DNA from: Litsea cubeba
Taxonomy: Eukaryota > Streptophyta > Magnoliopsida > Laurales > Lauraceae
Direction: 5' to 3'
NCBI GenBank assembly: GCA_012931725.1
Contig: CM022944.1
Coordinates: forward strand, 74,388,388-74,452,387
DNA: 64,000 nucleotides
Position 1 is the first letter of the stretch. The number at the start of each line of letters is the position of its first letter. Under the pieces are notes generated by a model, which was not told where the DNA came from, did no database searches, and was given only the letters and a program-made list of their open reading frames with translations. The translations under genes and the position numbers were made by a program. Positions 31,991 to 43,822 of this stretch are shown in pieces.

Positions 31991-34348
31991 TGTACCACTG
32001 TCTTGGCTTCCACCGGCTGGGTGTTGCACAGGATGATGATCCTCTGATGATTCGGCTGGCTAAGGGCAAAGCCGTGTCCGAATCACTTTTGTTTGCCCGC
32101 ATGAGGATCCGACGGTTCAGGGACGTCAAGATGGGGCAGTTTTCAGTGAAGCTTTCTCCAGAGTTGCGGAAGAAGCCTTTTGATTTTGGTGCCTCCCGCG
32201 ACTCTACTAGGGCGGGGTCAGGAAGGCGTTACTCCTTGACAAACGCAGAGAAAGAGTGGCTTTTCAGCATACGTGTCGGCACGATGGTGTACCGCAGACA
32301 TCTTTTCGTCGACATCCAGCCGTATGTACCTTCTCGCTTTGATCTGTAGTTGGGCTTTTCTCAAGGCGTTGTTGGAGCGCCTTCAAGCATGGTGGAGCAC
32401 TTTGGAGGTTTGCAGGATGGGAGAAATGCATAGGCTTTCTATAGTGCTGAAGACACTACTGCCATGATCTCTTATCCTGTGCTGTCGACTTCCCGGATTG
32501 CCGGCTTCACGAAGTGGTTCGCGGAGAGCTTTTCGGCATATCGGGGGCTTTCCAAGAAGGAGCTTGATGTGAAGCTGTCATCTGGAAAAGGCCTTGGAAA
32601 GTTGGATGGCATCCGGCGAGAGGAAGTTTGGGCTTTCCTTTCTAGAGAGAAGCACAAGATAGGCTTTCTCGGTGACCAGGGTGTCATTGGTTCCGAAGTT
32701 GTTTGAGAAATACCTGATGAGGCTTTAGAGCAGCTAGAACAGGAGGAAGCTGAGCTTGATGCTTGGATTCAAGCGGCACAGAGGCAAGCTTCCATGGAGT
32801 CTACTGGCAAGAGTAGACCATCCAGTGGGAGTCAAGTGGGAAACCTGACTCTGATAGCGGGGCAGGTTCTTCTAAGAAGTGAGCCCACAGAAGTAAGAGG
32901 AAGAGGAGTCATCATCGCAGCAAGAGGCAACATGAGGACTCTCCTGACTTGGAAGTCCCTCTTACTATCAATGAGGAGGTGCAAGGGAATGCTGATGAGC
33001 CTCCAGAAAAGAGAAGCCGAGAAGAAGAGACCGTCGGCGAAGGTATGATTCTTCCTTTTTTTCTTTCCATTTCTTTTCATGGGATTTTTCCATGTCTTGA
33101 TTTGTTTTCTCCCCCTGCTGCTTCTTTTTTCTTTTAGCAGATGAAGACTTGGCGATGCCCGAGGTTCCTGCCGATGAGGCGGTGATGGATCCTGTCGGGG
33201 CACCTGAAGAAGAACCGAGGGACTCTGAAGTGAATCTAGAATCTCCAATTGGTATGACTTCTTTTGCTTTCTATTTTTGTCTGTGACTCGGTTTGCTAAC
33301 ATTTTTCTTGTCAGCTGACTTGCCACAGGATTCCTATGACTTTGAACCATGGATGGATGCTAATGTTGATGATGCTTCCGATGAGTTCATGGAGGAAGGG
33401 AGTGTTCCGCCAGTCGTCGAAGTAGGTATTTTGTAGTAATAACACCGATAATGATTTTCAAACAGGATTATATTCGTACCTTTTTTTTTTCTTTGGCAGG
33501 TTTTGAAGTGATAGAGGAGAGTCCGTCGCTTCCTTCAGAACCAGAGCAAGAGATGTCAGAGGTTGATCTGGAGGTAGAGACTCCTAGGACCAGTTCTGAC
33601 ACTGTTGAAGAGATACCTCGTGCTGAGATTCCTTCCCGAGCAACTCCAACTGGAAAGAGTTCTTTTGTTACTCTTCCAACGAGTGATGACATGAGCAGCC
33701 GACCGACAGAGCGGGGCGAATCTTCAACTGGGCCGTCTCTTCTTTTTGCGAAGAAAGTGGTGACGCGGGTTTCGAGCTCTTGGATTGAGACTCTCCTTTC
33801 TGGGCACTTGGATGCCGGATTTGGCATGATCCAGTATGTGCAGGAGATTCTCAGTGATGCCAAAGAGGCTGGTCTAGATGTCACAGGTGCCAGGGCGATC
33901 GTTGATAGGATCATTGCACCGGGTGACAAGTGGTTTGAGACCATGGGTTTTGCTGACGACCAGTTCTTCAAGGAGATGTTCCTGGACCCTACCGATAAGG
34001 CTAAGTCTGACCTAAATGAGGCTATACAAAGCAGGAAGCAGATAGTCCGAGAGAAGAACTTAGAAGAGCTAGCCATCATTAGGCTGGCACATGAACTTAA
34101 TATCCTTGATAGGGAGGTCTGAGGCCAGGAAACATCTTGAGCATTTAAAGGCACAAGTCGCTGCCAAGTGGGCTGCTATAACAGAGGCTCACGACAGGGA
34201 GAGTGCTCTGATTCACCGGGTTGCAGACGCTGATCGAGTCCTTGAAAGGAAGTTTCAAGAGGATAAACAATGGCAACTGTTCGGGATAAGCTTCCCGGTG
34301 CGAAAGAAGGGTTACAGCCCACCCCAGCATCTCATGGCAAGTTCCTGA

Positions 34349-35688
34349 AGAAGCGTGCCCTGGAAACCCTAACGGCTGAGACGCCAAAAGTTTGCTTGAG
34401 GAGCTGAAATCTTGGCTGGAGACCATTTTTGGCTGAGCTCCTGGTTTTTGTAGCAGAAACTATCCTTCTTTTTTTTGGTACCACATATATTATTTTGGTA
34501 CTCTTTTTTTTTGTAGTGCTTGTGAACACTTTTTTTTTGTAGTGCATGTGAACACTTTTTTTTTGGTACCGCATGTATTTTTTGGTACTCTTTTTTTTTG
34601 TTTTCCCTACGCTCACTTAAATCTTTTTGTGATAAAAACAATTGCTAAATGGGATGCCCTTTTTTTTTGTTATCCCTACGCTCACTTAAATATTTTTACG
34701 ATGAAAGCAATTGCTAAATGGGATTTGATCAAAAGCTTGTTATTTTGTGAAAATCTTTTGTCAAATGATTGTTTTGGCATGGGAGCCAGATTTTGTTTGT
34801 GGCATTGATAGCCAAGTTTGTGGCATTGATAGCCGGTTTGTGGCATTTATAGCCGAGTTTTTTGAAAGCCAAGTTTTTGGTTTGTGGCATTGATAGCCGG
34901 TTTTGTTTTGTGGCATTGATAGCCAGTTTTGGTGGCATGTATAGCCGTTTGTGGAATTTATAGCCGGTTTGGCGGCATTGATAGCCGGTTTAGTGGCGTT
35001 GATAGCCGGTTTTTGGTTTTCAAAAATTCAAGTATCGACCAAAAGTCACCTCCCTGCTGAATGGTCTTACAAGTATCAATGGATACTTTTGAAATTTACG
35101 GTTTTCTCGAACCTTTGGGTTGTGGATATCAACTGCAATGTTGCGTCTCCACGGTTTTTAGGTTTTTTCGAACCTTTGAAGTTTGGGTTGTGGATATCAA
35201 CTGAAATGTTGCATTTCCACGGTTTTGGATTTTGCAAGTATCGATGAAATGTCGCTTCCCTTGGGATTTTGGAAGTGTCGAACGTGGTATGCATACTTTC
35301 GATTTGTACGAGTATCGACTAAGCGTCGCTTCCCCGCAGTTTTTGAAAAACTATTTTTTTTTGTTTAAAGACACGAGGGTCATAAGTTTTGACCTAAAAC
35401 CATTTAGGCAGTAAAAGGTAGGGTGGACTAGGGTGGAAATTCCTGAATCCGGATTTTGTTTCAAACCATGAATTTTGGGTTCAAGGGTTGAAAATTTTGG
35501 TCAAGTTAGGGAAAGGTTCCTAAACTTGGATTTTTTTTAACAATGAAACGATGAAAGAAAGCGTTGTTTAAACTTCTAGAAATTTCAACATTTGATATGA
35601 AAATTCTAAAAGATTGGGTTTGACGAGCGTGTACCTGGAAATCGGTTTTGGCCGTATAGGCATTGCTCTTACCCAGTTGGGTAAGTCT
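34349..35688. other. Unit B spacer between PMD gene and integrase: low-complexity and tandem repeats
   Basis: No gene. Holds T-rich repeats with GGTACCACAT/GTGAACACTTTTT (34470-34610), a ~72-base tandem duplication with CCTACGCTCACTTAAAT and CAATTGCTAAATGGGA (34608-34725), the GATAGCC minisatellite (34801-35009), and a ~60-base tandem pair with GGGTTGTGGATATCAACT (35108-35226). Both convergent genes, PMD on plus and integrase on minus, end here. Confidence 0.75.
34801..35009 (+). repeat. Minisatellite GGCATTGATAGCCGGTTT, about nine copies
   Basis: Units of ~20-25 bases with core GGCATTGATAGCC, separated by GGTTTGT-like linkers. It is the same motif family as the GGCATTTATAGCC repeats in all Tat LTRs, although it lies in the internal region. 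Confidence 0.88.
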
Positions 35689-37230
35689 TCAAGGGTAGTA
35701 TCGCTTTAAGAACTTGTTGTTCATGGGCAGCATACATCTGTCACCCTCCTTGTTTAGGAGTGCGTATGCGGCATTGGAGAAAACCTTATCAATGACGTAG
35801 GGTCCCTCCCATTTTGGTTCAAACTTGCCTTTGGACTTATGAGCGAAGACCATTGGTCTTTTTACCGCAAGAACCAAGTCACCCTTTTTGTAGGCGCGTT
35901 GCCTAACCTTTTTGTCGAAAGATCCTGCCATGCGTGCTTGGTAAAGTTCAATGCTTTGTCGAGCTTCGAGCCGTCTCTCATCGAGATTGTCCAGCTCATG
36001 GAGTCGCAATTTGACATTGCTTTCTTGAGTCATGTCATTTTGCAAGGATACCCTCAAAGAAGGAATTTGTACTTCCAAGGGTACAACAGCTTCGCATCCA
36101 TAGACCAAGGAGAATGGTGTGCTATGGGTTGGTCCTCGAACGGTGGTTCGATAGGCCCACAAAGCTTCAAACGGTTTGTCGCTCCAGTCTCTATTGTGAC
36201 TAGCATTTTTTGAGGATTTTGCAGAGTGTTTTGTTGAAAGATCTGCTAATCCGTTTACTGCCAGATTGTATTGAGTCGAAAGACAGCTTTGGATTTTGTA
36301 TTTGTTGCAGAACCTGTAGAATTGATGATCCCGGAATTGTGGTCCGTTATCATGGACGAATCTTTTGGGTATTCCGAAACGACAAATAATGTTGGTGCGT
36401 AGGAACTGAAGGACTGATGAGGTCTTCATTTCGTTGAGCGCAAATGCTTCTGACCACTTGGAGAAATAATCCGTAGCGGCGAAGATGAAGCGATGACCTT
36501 TGCTTGAAGGAAGAGATATAGGACCTATGATGTCCATGCCCCAGGCTTCGAAAGGCCATGAAATCGCTGTAGGATGTAGCCATTCTGGAGGCATGTGAAT
36601 GTAATCTCCATGAACTTGGCATTGTTGGCAGCGCTTAGCAAATTGCATTGCGTCAGCTACCATGGTAGGCCAGTAATAACCTAACCTTTTTATCTGATCA
36701 TAGAGCTTGGGACCAGCCTGATGAGCTCCGCAAAGACCAGCATGAACTTCTTTGAGTGTTTCTTCAGCCTCTTGTTGTGACAAGCAGCATAGAAGTACTC
36801 CGTTGAAGGATTTCCTGTAAAGGATTTTTGAAGGAATATCCAAATGAAAGCTTGGGGTTCGCCGTTGGATGCTTACCCTTTCTTTTGGATCTTCAGGTAG
36901 GATTCCGAACATAGTGTAATCAATGAACGGATCCCTCCAGTCGCCGATTGAAGGTTGAAGGATTGAAATCCGACTTCCAACCACTTGGTGGCATTCAGCA
37001 ACTGCTTGATGTGTGTTAAGAGGAGGAAGGATTCTTCTTTCGCACACTGTGATTTGCATGTTTTCCCCTTCCTGAATTGCCATAGATGCGGCAAGTCCAG
37101 CCAGGGCATCTGCACGTATGTTTTCACCTCTACGAATGTGGGTGATGTGACAGATGTCAAACTATTGCAGAAGCGATTGTGCCTTATTGTAGTAAGGCAA
37201 CAGATCAGGCTTCCTGACTTCAAATTTCTG
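35689..37230 (-). pseudogene. Unit B: integrase
   Basis: The open stretch 37083-35689 (464 codons) ends in LKRYYP and a TGA. Numbering from its first methionine: HHCC zinc domain H114-H121-C152-C155, core D184 (WGMDIIGP) and D245 (VHDNGPQF). At the place of the third acidic residue, 35 residues later, the frame reads D281 (NGLADLS, 36241-36243) where the family has E; the next ~20 residues are out of phase until WSDKPFEALWAYRTT. This looks like a one-base loss later compensated. After the core come the C-terminal KKGDLVL and KWEGPYVI motifs; there is no chromodomain. Upstream the frame is joined to the second RNase H by a stop near 37160. Confidence 0.92.
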
Positions 37231-37960
37231 ATTCATCTGGTTGACGATCAGTTGAGATTCTCAAAAGACTTCCAGCATGGTGATACCGGATTCGATGGCG
37301 AGTTCCAATCCTAGGATCAGAGCTTGATATTCAGCTGTATTGTTTGTGCATGGTTCCAGTAGCGAGAAAGCATGTGGAATCATGTATTTGTCGGGGCTAA
37401 TAAAGAGGATGCCAACTCCCGAGATCAGCTGTCTTTTTTCATTTGTCCTGGTTGCACCGTTAAAGTACATGTCCCAAGAAGCATTTTGTGAGAAAGTCTC
37501 CACATTATAGACTGGTTCGTCTAGGAGATCATCTCTGAGTGGAGAATCTTTAGGCAATGGATGCTCTGCGAGAAAGTCCGCTAGAGCTTGCCCTTTGATC
37601 GCCTTTTGTGGTGCATACCTGATATCAAATTGTGACAGAAGGATGGACCATTTTGCCAGTCGGGCATTGAGAGAACTTGCTTTTGTGACAAGGACCTTCA
37701 AGGGGTTGATCCTCGAGACCAGGTAGACTATGTTGGAAAGCAAGTAGTGACGCAGCTTTTGTACGGCGAACATCACTGCAAGACATTCTTTTTCGATTGG
37801 AGAGTAGTGATGCTCTGCACCTACTAGCATGCGGCTGAGGTAGTATAGAGCAGCTTCTTTTCTTTCATCATTTTCTTGTGCAAACAGAGCACCCAGAGAG
37901 TGATCAAGGGCTCTTGTGCACAAGATGAATGGTTTTCCAGTGGTAGGAGCAGCTAACACG
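37231..37960 (-). pseudogene. Unit B: RNase H and second (archaeal-type) RNase H
   Basis: First RNase H: LYYLSRMLVGAEHHYSPIEK and VQKLRHYLLSN, the classical Ty3/Gypsy sequence. After the connector (QALADFLAEHPLP) comes a second RNase H: WDMYFNGATRTN, GVGILFISPD, CTNNTAEYQALILGLELAI. This doubling defines the Tat lineage. The first acidic residue of the second domain is N here (MYFNG where FDG is usual; unit A has FDY), and a TGA follows LEVF near 37262 in place of a glycine of the GDS motif. Product would degrade RNA of the RNA:DNA hybrid; this copy is interrupted. Confidence 0.9.
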
Positions 37961-38846
37961 GAGGTTTGGTCAGGTATGACTTGATATCTTGGAACGCAGC
38001 TTCACAATCAGCATCCCAGACAAAGTTTACACCTTTTTTCATCAACCGGGAGAATGAACGACATTTCCCTGAAAGATTGGAGATGAACCGTCTGATGTAG
38101 GCCAATCTCCCTTGAAGCCCTTTGAGTTCTCTCAAGGTTCTTGGAGAGGGCATTTCTAGAATGGCTTTGACTTTTATGGGGTCAAGCACTATTCCAGCTT
38201 TCCGAACTAAGAATCCGAGGAACTTACCCGATGAGACGCCGAAGAAGCATTTCAAAGGATTCATTCGCAGTTTGTGTTTGCGAAGCCGGAGGAAAACTTC
38301 TTGAAGGTCTTCGAGATGATCTTCTTTTCTTTTGCTTTTAACGGCGAGGTCATCAACGTAACATTCAACCGTCTTGTGCTACATATCTTGGAATATTTTC
38401 ATCATAGCCCTCTGATATGTGGCACCAGCATTTTTCAGACCAAATGGCATGACAGTGTAGCAATACACGCCAAATGGGGCCCGAAAGGATGTATGTTTTT
38501 CATCCTCAGGATGCATCTTTATCTGATTGTAGCCAGAGAAACCATCCATGAATGTCATTCGCTCGAATCCACAAGTATTATCAATCATTACCTCTGGTAT
38601 GGGGAGCGGAAATTCATCTTTAGGGCATGTGCCATTCAGTTCTCTATAGTCAATACAGACCCTGATCTGCCCGTTTTTCTTTGTCACGGGGACAATGTTG
38701 GCCAGCCATTTAGGATGTTGTTCCTCATGGATGAAGCCGACGCTTTTGAGTTTTTGAACTTCTTGTTCAATTTTATCCATCACATCTGGACGGAATCTTC
38801 TTTGGCCCTGTTTGACAGGCTTGATGTCCTGAAGTTGCTGGAACAA
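37953..38846 (-). pseudogene. Unit B: reverse transcriptase
   Basis: Open from 38846 with KPVKQGQRRFRPDVMDKIEQ, CIDYRELN, MTFMDGFSGYNQIKMHPED, and FGLKNAGATYQRAMMKIFQDM to a TAG at about 38382, where unit A reads CAG. After the stop, homology resumes through YVDDLAVKS and the thumb (37953-38264, LRELKGLQGRLAYIRRFI). At its upstream end it is fused near 38828 to the protease region by a ~0.9-kb deletion that removed the G-patch-like linker and the RT N-terminus seen in A (about 10325-11231); the joint lies at a shared TGAAG. Confidence 0.9.
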
Positions 38847-40150
38847 TGAAGGAAGCTGACGTAGGATCTTCTATGTCAGAAGTTGTCTCCATTGGAGTAA
38901 GAGCAGGCTGAACTTGCTGAGTATCAGTTTGGCTTGAGATGTGTCGTCTTCTGGCTCTGAATCTGAATCCGTGTCTTGCATGATAGACACGAAAGAGACA
39001 ACAAATTTGCCCCCAGACTTTTGCTTTGCCATCTTCACTTTAGTTGTGATGACCAAAGGCTTTGAAGGTATGAGGGAGATGATGAAGGGAGTTTGAATGC
39101 TCTCTTCGGACTTAACGGATGGTTTGTTTTCTTCCGGTGATTGTTGAGGAGCCTTGCCTTTATCTTTCTGGTGATTTTCGGCAAAGGGTGTTGTGTGCTT
39201 CTCCTATTTTTCTTTCTCATCTTCGTACATCTGTGAGTCTGCGAAGTGGACTTCTTTACCTCTAAAGGGTTTTCTGTTGGCAAAGACTCGATGTGTCATG
39301 CCGTCGTCGCCAACAAACTTGATGCATTGATGTAGAGTTGAAGGGACAATACCATTCTCGTGGATCCAGCGGCGTCCGAGAAGGATGTTGTAGCATGAAG
39401 GGGTTTTTATTGCATACACAGTGACCTCAGAGATAAGATCACCGATCTGCAACTTGAACCTGATTTTGCCAATAGGCCTTTGAGTACTCCCATCGTATCC
39501 AAAGATAGATACAGATGAGTGGCTCAGCTTGCTGGGTGGGATGCCCAACTCTTCGAGAGCCGATGTGGAGATGAGGTTGAGTGCAGAACCTGGGTCGATC
39601 TGAACTCTATGCATAGGCATTTCCTTGATGTACCCTGTGAAGTACAGGGGTCAGTTGTGCCTTGTTTGGCTAAGTAGGAGGTCGTCCTTTGTGAAGGCGA
39701 TGGTTGCACTGGCTGCTTTTTTAAACCGAGAGGCATTCAATGCATGATCCCTCAGTTTTCTTCTTTTCTCCCTTTGAGGAAGCTTCTGAGTTTTTGACCC
39801 GGTAATCCATTTCAATTTGGAGGACTTGCGGGGCATGTTTGTCGACATCCTCATTCAGCTTTTGTAATTCTGAAATGAGATTATCACGAGTGTGCGGGGA
39901 CATTCGCAATAAATCTAGGACGTGCAGGTATGTGCTTGAAGTGTTCAATCAAGTCATACTTAAAAGCCTCCTTAGGGCCTGCATGTTCATCATTGTTGCC
40001 ACTAGGGGCGCTTACAACATCTTTTTCTGAAGGATTTACATATGTAAAGGAAGATTGGTGGTAATTTTTGTGGTAGTCCCGGCGAGAGCTGGTGCCTCTA
40101 CCAACTTCGAGAGCTTCTTGAGAAGGGTCTTCGTTTGGAAGATTGTCTTC
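38847..40150 (-). pseudogene. Unit B: protease region
   Basis: Matches A 11238-12500. Catalytic segment PMHRVQIDPGSALNLIST in the open piece 39204-39620, with CYNILLGRRWIHE (R for P in the usual LGRPW). Upstream piece about 39651-39960 has the LRMSPHTRDNLISELQK stretch. Two frame breaks (near 39205 and 39655) and one near 39720 (three A-rich bases gained compared with A and C) make it non-functional. Confidence 0.85.
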
Positions 40151-43100
40151 AGGATCAAGAGGCTATCGTTTTTCATTTACTGAGGATGTATCAGCAACAG
40201 AGTTGCCATCCTCAGTGATTGTGTTGCACGGAGCATTTTCCGGGAACAAGTCCTGAACAGCATCCAGGAACCTTTATTCTTCGTTGACCAATTCATCGTC
40301 CCAAGCATCAATAGCTGGGAATTCTTCAGTTAGGAAGGGTGTGAACTTTGAAGTCACAGTCTCAGGAGAAGAAACCTGAGAGGGTGTCGTCTCAGTGAAA
40401 GTCACGTGAGATGAGGTGGCTCCAGAAGATACATTGCTAGGAGTCATCAGAGTGTAAGTGATCTCATCAGATGATGCTTCGGAAGAGTTATAATCCCAAA
40501 TTATCACATTACAAGAAGCTCTGACAGGAGACGTTGTCTGATCGGAGTCAGACTCATCCTCGGATGTAAGAGGATCGTCTATCCAGCAATTTTCTCCATT
40601 TTCAGGAGTTAAGGGAGGATGTACCTGATGGTCTTCAGGGACTTCCGGCTCTGGATTGTGAGGAGGCTTGTTGACGCGGTTTGCTCTTGTTCTAGAGCGA
40701 GACACTGCAAGATCCTTGCATATTCTTCAAGATTAGGCATAGGAGCCAAATCTTCTTCTTCATCAACTCTTTGTGGCTCAACATTATTGATTTCCACTGG
40801 AGCAATGAGGGGTGCTGGTTCAACAACATTTTCTTGTACAGCCTCTTGGTCTTCTTCATCATCAGACCAGGATCCTTGTGGTTATAGGGGATTATACCAG
40901 ATTACTAGCATAAGATGAGTCTCAGGAACCCATTCTTCATCGGAGAGATATTCTCCTGTTTCAAGGGACTCCTCCCACTCGTTGGTGTAGTTGGATTCGA
41001 ATCCATCATCGGTGTCGCTGGACTCGTATCCATCAATGGAGAATCCAACTACCGAATTGCAAGAGTATGATGCCCCTTGCGTGGCTTCTTGGAATTGAGG
41101 TGGCATGAAATCACTGAGAGTGAATTTTCTTACCCCCTTTGAAGTCTCTAGAAAGGACATTTTTGTTGCCTCCAATGAAGTGGTAGAGGAAGCCTCTGCC
41201 TTTTCTTGGACTTCTTGTTTTGGCTGGGTCTTCTCTTGCCGTTTGAGCTTGAGGAGATGTTTCCTAGCATGCCTTCGCTGTTGAGTTGTAGGCTTTATTT
41301 TCACGACCTCCCAGTTTTTATCTTCCAGGAGATCGGGATGTACCCATATAGGTTGTCCGTCTGGTGTCGGGTAAGGAACCAGTTCCTCGGATGCTTGAAT
41401 TGAGTTTATCACCTTGAAGGAAGTAGTGATCTTCTTCTTCAGTGATTTGATGTTTGTCCACATGACACCATGTTGACGGAGGCAGACGCATAGTTTTTGT
41501 CAAAGGTGATGACTCCATTTTTCCACATCTCATTTATTTTCTCCCTCACAATGAAGCATTCATTGAGAGGATGTGAGATCAGCTGATGGTATGGACAGTA
41601 CCGAGGATCATTGGTTTTGCCAACATCACTTGGTCTTTTGGGTTCAGGCAAAGTGAGCTTGTCGTTTCCTATAAGAGCGCTGAAGATTTCATCAACATCT
41701 TCATCGAACGGGTATTTCTTCTCTACTCGCTCTTTGAAGGCATCAGAGAGTTCAGGTCTCTTACCAGCAGCTTTGTTTTCAGCTTTTTTTGTTGGCTGAG
41801 GAGCTGACTTGGTCTGCACATTGAGGACCTCTTTTTTCTTTGGTTTAGAGGTTGCAATGGAGGTTGGCTCTTTTCTTGATGATTTCTGACTGTTGAGGTC
41901 TTTAATCACCATTTCAGCTTCCATGGAAGCTTCTAGGAGTTCTCCCAGGTTCTTTGATTTGTTGCCGATGATCATGGAACGGATTCTGGCTTTCATGTTG
42001 TTTCGGCAGATGTCGACTAGTGACGCTTGTGGCGGTACATCAGAGCATTTGTACGCCATTGCTTTCCACTTGTGAATGAAGTCATATGTTGACTCATTCT
42101 CCCCCTATTTTAGGCTGCACAGCTGAGCCATAGTAGTGGGATGATCCTCACCTTTGAAGTGAGTCAGGAAGCGTGTCTCTAGCATGGCCCAATTTTGGAT
42201 GGAGTCCTCCGATAGAGTGGAGTACCAATCGAAGGCTGTACCTTTTAGGGTACTTGCAAAGAGGCGGATCTTGAGTGCATCTTGATCCGCGATAGCTCCC
42301 GTCAAGATCTTGAAGTGGATGACGTGCTGTCTGGCTAATCCTTTCCCCGTGTATGTTTGGAGAGTAGGATGCTTGAATTTTGTAGGGAACGGGACCGAGT
42401 CCATCCATAAGGGATATGGTGGCTTGATCCCATGCTCCTTGAGTATATCCTTTTCTTTTGCTTGATCCCATGCTCCTTGAGTATATCCTTTTCTTTTGCT
42501 TTTGCGAGGATACCGTCTACGTCCTTTTTTGTAAGGGCGCGTGACTCATTTTCTTCCCCATTTACCTCATCGTCTTGATGATTCGGAGGAGGTTCATTGT
42601 TCGCCTGATTTTGGAAGGCGAGGAGAAGGTTTTCCATCAGTGTTTCAATCCTCTGTTGGCCTTGAGGTGGATTGCAGGGTGGTGGCTCAGAATTTGTAGC
42701 CAAGACGTTCATCCTTCGGGATTCAAACAAAGAAATTGTCCTGGTGACTGAGCTGGGGCTCATTCTTTTTGAAGAAGAGCTTGAGGAAGGATCACTCCGC
42801 CGTGCTTTGCTTGAAGGAGCAGGGGATTCTTCTGAATGTCTTCTTATCCTGGAGACGCTGCGGGTCACCGGACGTCGGCCATGAATTTTTGTTGCCGACT
42901 TTGGCGTCTTCTGGATTTTCCAACCATATGGACAGCAGCAACTTGATTGGGTCTTTCTTTTTCGACCCATTTGTGAGAGACTTGAAGTGTAGGAGGCTGG
43001 GTCCTTTGCTTCTCTAGTCTCTTTTGTCGATACGACGTGCGGGTGGCGTATACAACGAGCAATTTGAGCTTCGGTTAGCTCTGGCTGGGCTTTGACGATG

Positions 43101-43822
43101 AAGGATGTGCTCCCTCGGGTGTAGCAGCCGAGCCTGTCTTCTTTGTAGCTAGGCAAGGACAAGATGCGAACCCGGTCCTTCGCCTGTTGCAGCGAAGCTT
43201 TGAATTTTTCGAATTCGCCCCCTGTAGATATGAAGGGTCGAACCGAAGGATTGTAGGCCTTAGCAGGTGCTTGCAGAGGCCTTGTGATGCATGGTCTGAT
43301 TTTGGGCTTGTAAGAACAAGCCGGCTCATGCTGGATTGACTTAGGAGTCAGGTTGGAGATGGGTCTCTCCTCTTTCATGCAGGCAAGAGGGTAGAACTGG
43401 TTCTCCTTGAGTGGGGCCAGGTATGCTGGCTTGGTGGATGTTTGGGACCTTCTTTGTTTTGGTGAAGGTCTTGGGGACCAAGTCTTGGGATAGACCTGGT
43501 CGTTTGCGGGTCAAGGCTTCGTGGGGGTGCCACGGGCTTCGGGCCTTCTAGTGCTCGCCTTTGGTGTCACGGTAGTGACACGTTGAGAAGCGACCTTCTA
43601 CTTCTTGGAAGGAGCAGTTTGTTCTTCAGGAAGTGGGAATGGTCCCAGCGTCCCAAAGACGATAGTCCAGGGAGTTAAGGTCGACCCGGAGTTTAAAGAG
43701 TTGCTGACGAAGTTGACGCTTCGGCAGCTGATGGGGCGCTTGTAGGTGCGCGTGGTTTGCTTCTGTTGAAGCATGAGCTGGTGCTTGTTCTCATCGAAGG
43801 TAATGGTTAGTGAAGCTGCCAT
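40151..43822 (-). pseudogene. Unit B: gag
   Basis: Start at ATG 43822 (MAASLTITFDENKHQ). N-terminal extension to about 42700; capsid core about 42105-42404 (TGKGLARQHVIHFKILTGAI, TLKGTAFDWYSTLSED) and 41439-42059; CHHC finger CPYHQLISHPLNEC; acidic tail 40274-41460. Breaks: a TAG in KQGENEST (about 42106), a 38-base tandem duplication at about 42424-42499 that shifts the frame, and small indels. It shares with C, but not A, a 36-base deletion near 42664 and the sequence LSDAFKERVEKKYPFDEDVDEIF with GNDKL/GNGKL. The protein would form the particle and package RNA. Confidence 0.88.

Larger units (their letters stand above)
21804..34348 (+). pseudogene. Plant mobile domain (PMD)-like gene antisense in unit B, split by a Copia insertion
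   Basis: Exons as read: 21804-21813 (ATGGCTTCAA), 22467-23920 plus 31991-33042, 33141-33251, 33315-33425, 33500-34348. All four introns start GT and end AG, and joining them gives continuous frame at each junction. The middle of exon 2 has the PMD signature: WKSWTDRVLLIGGAVLKEAG, TNTFVMTNGEIGLSLKE and ITGLPILG. PMD proteins occur both as host factors (MAIN/MAIL1 family, transposon silencing and gene regulation) and inside transposons. The C-terminal exons are acidic, then helical (ARKHLEHLKAQVAAKW). Damage: frameshift near 23105, TAA near 23276, TAG near 23598 and 32347, TGA near 32703, frameshift near 34120, and the 8-kb insertion. An intact product would be roughly 1,100-1,200 residues. Distinct from the minus-strand retrotransposon genes. 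Confidence 0.75.

Noticed and set aside
34801..35009. Regularly spaced short repeats that might suggest a CRISPR array
   Set aside because: Units of ~20 bases follow each other with short linkers that are themselves repeats; no unique spacers, and the setting is a plant nuclear retrotransposon.
35689..37083. Chromodomain at the end of integrase
   Set aside because: The C-terminus ends soon after the KWEGPYVI motif with LKRYYP; no chromodomain residues follow, in keeping with the Tat lineage.
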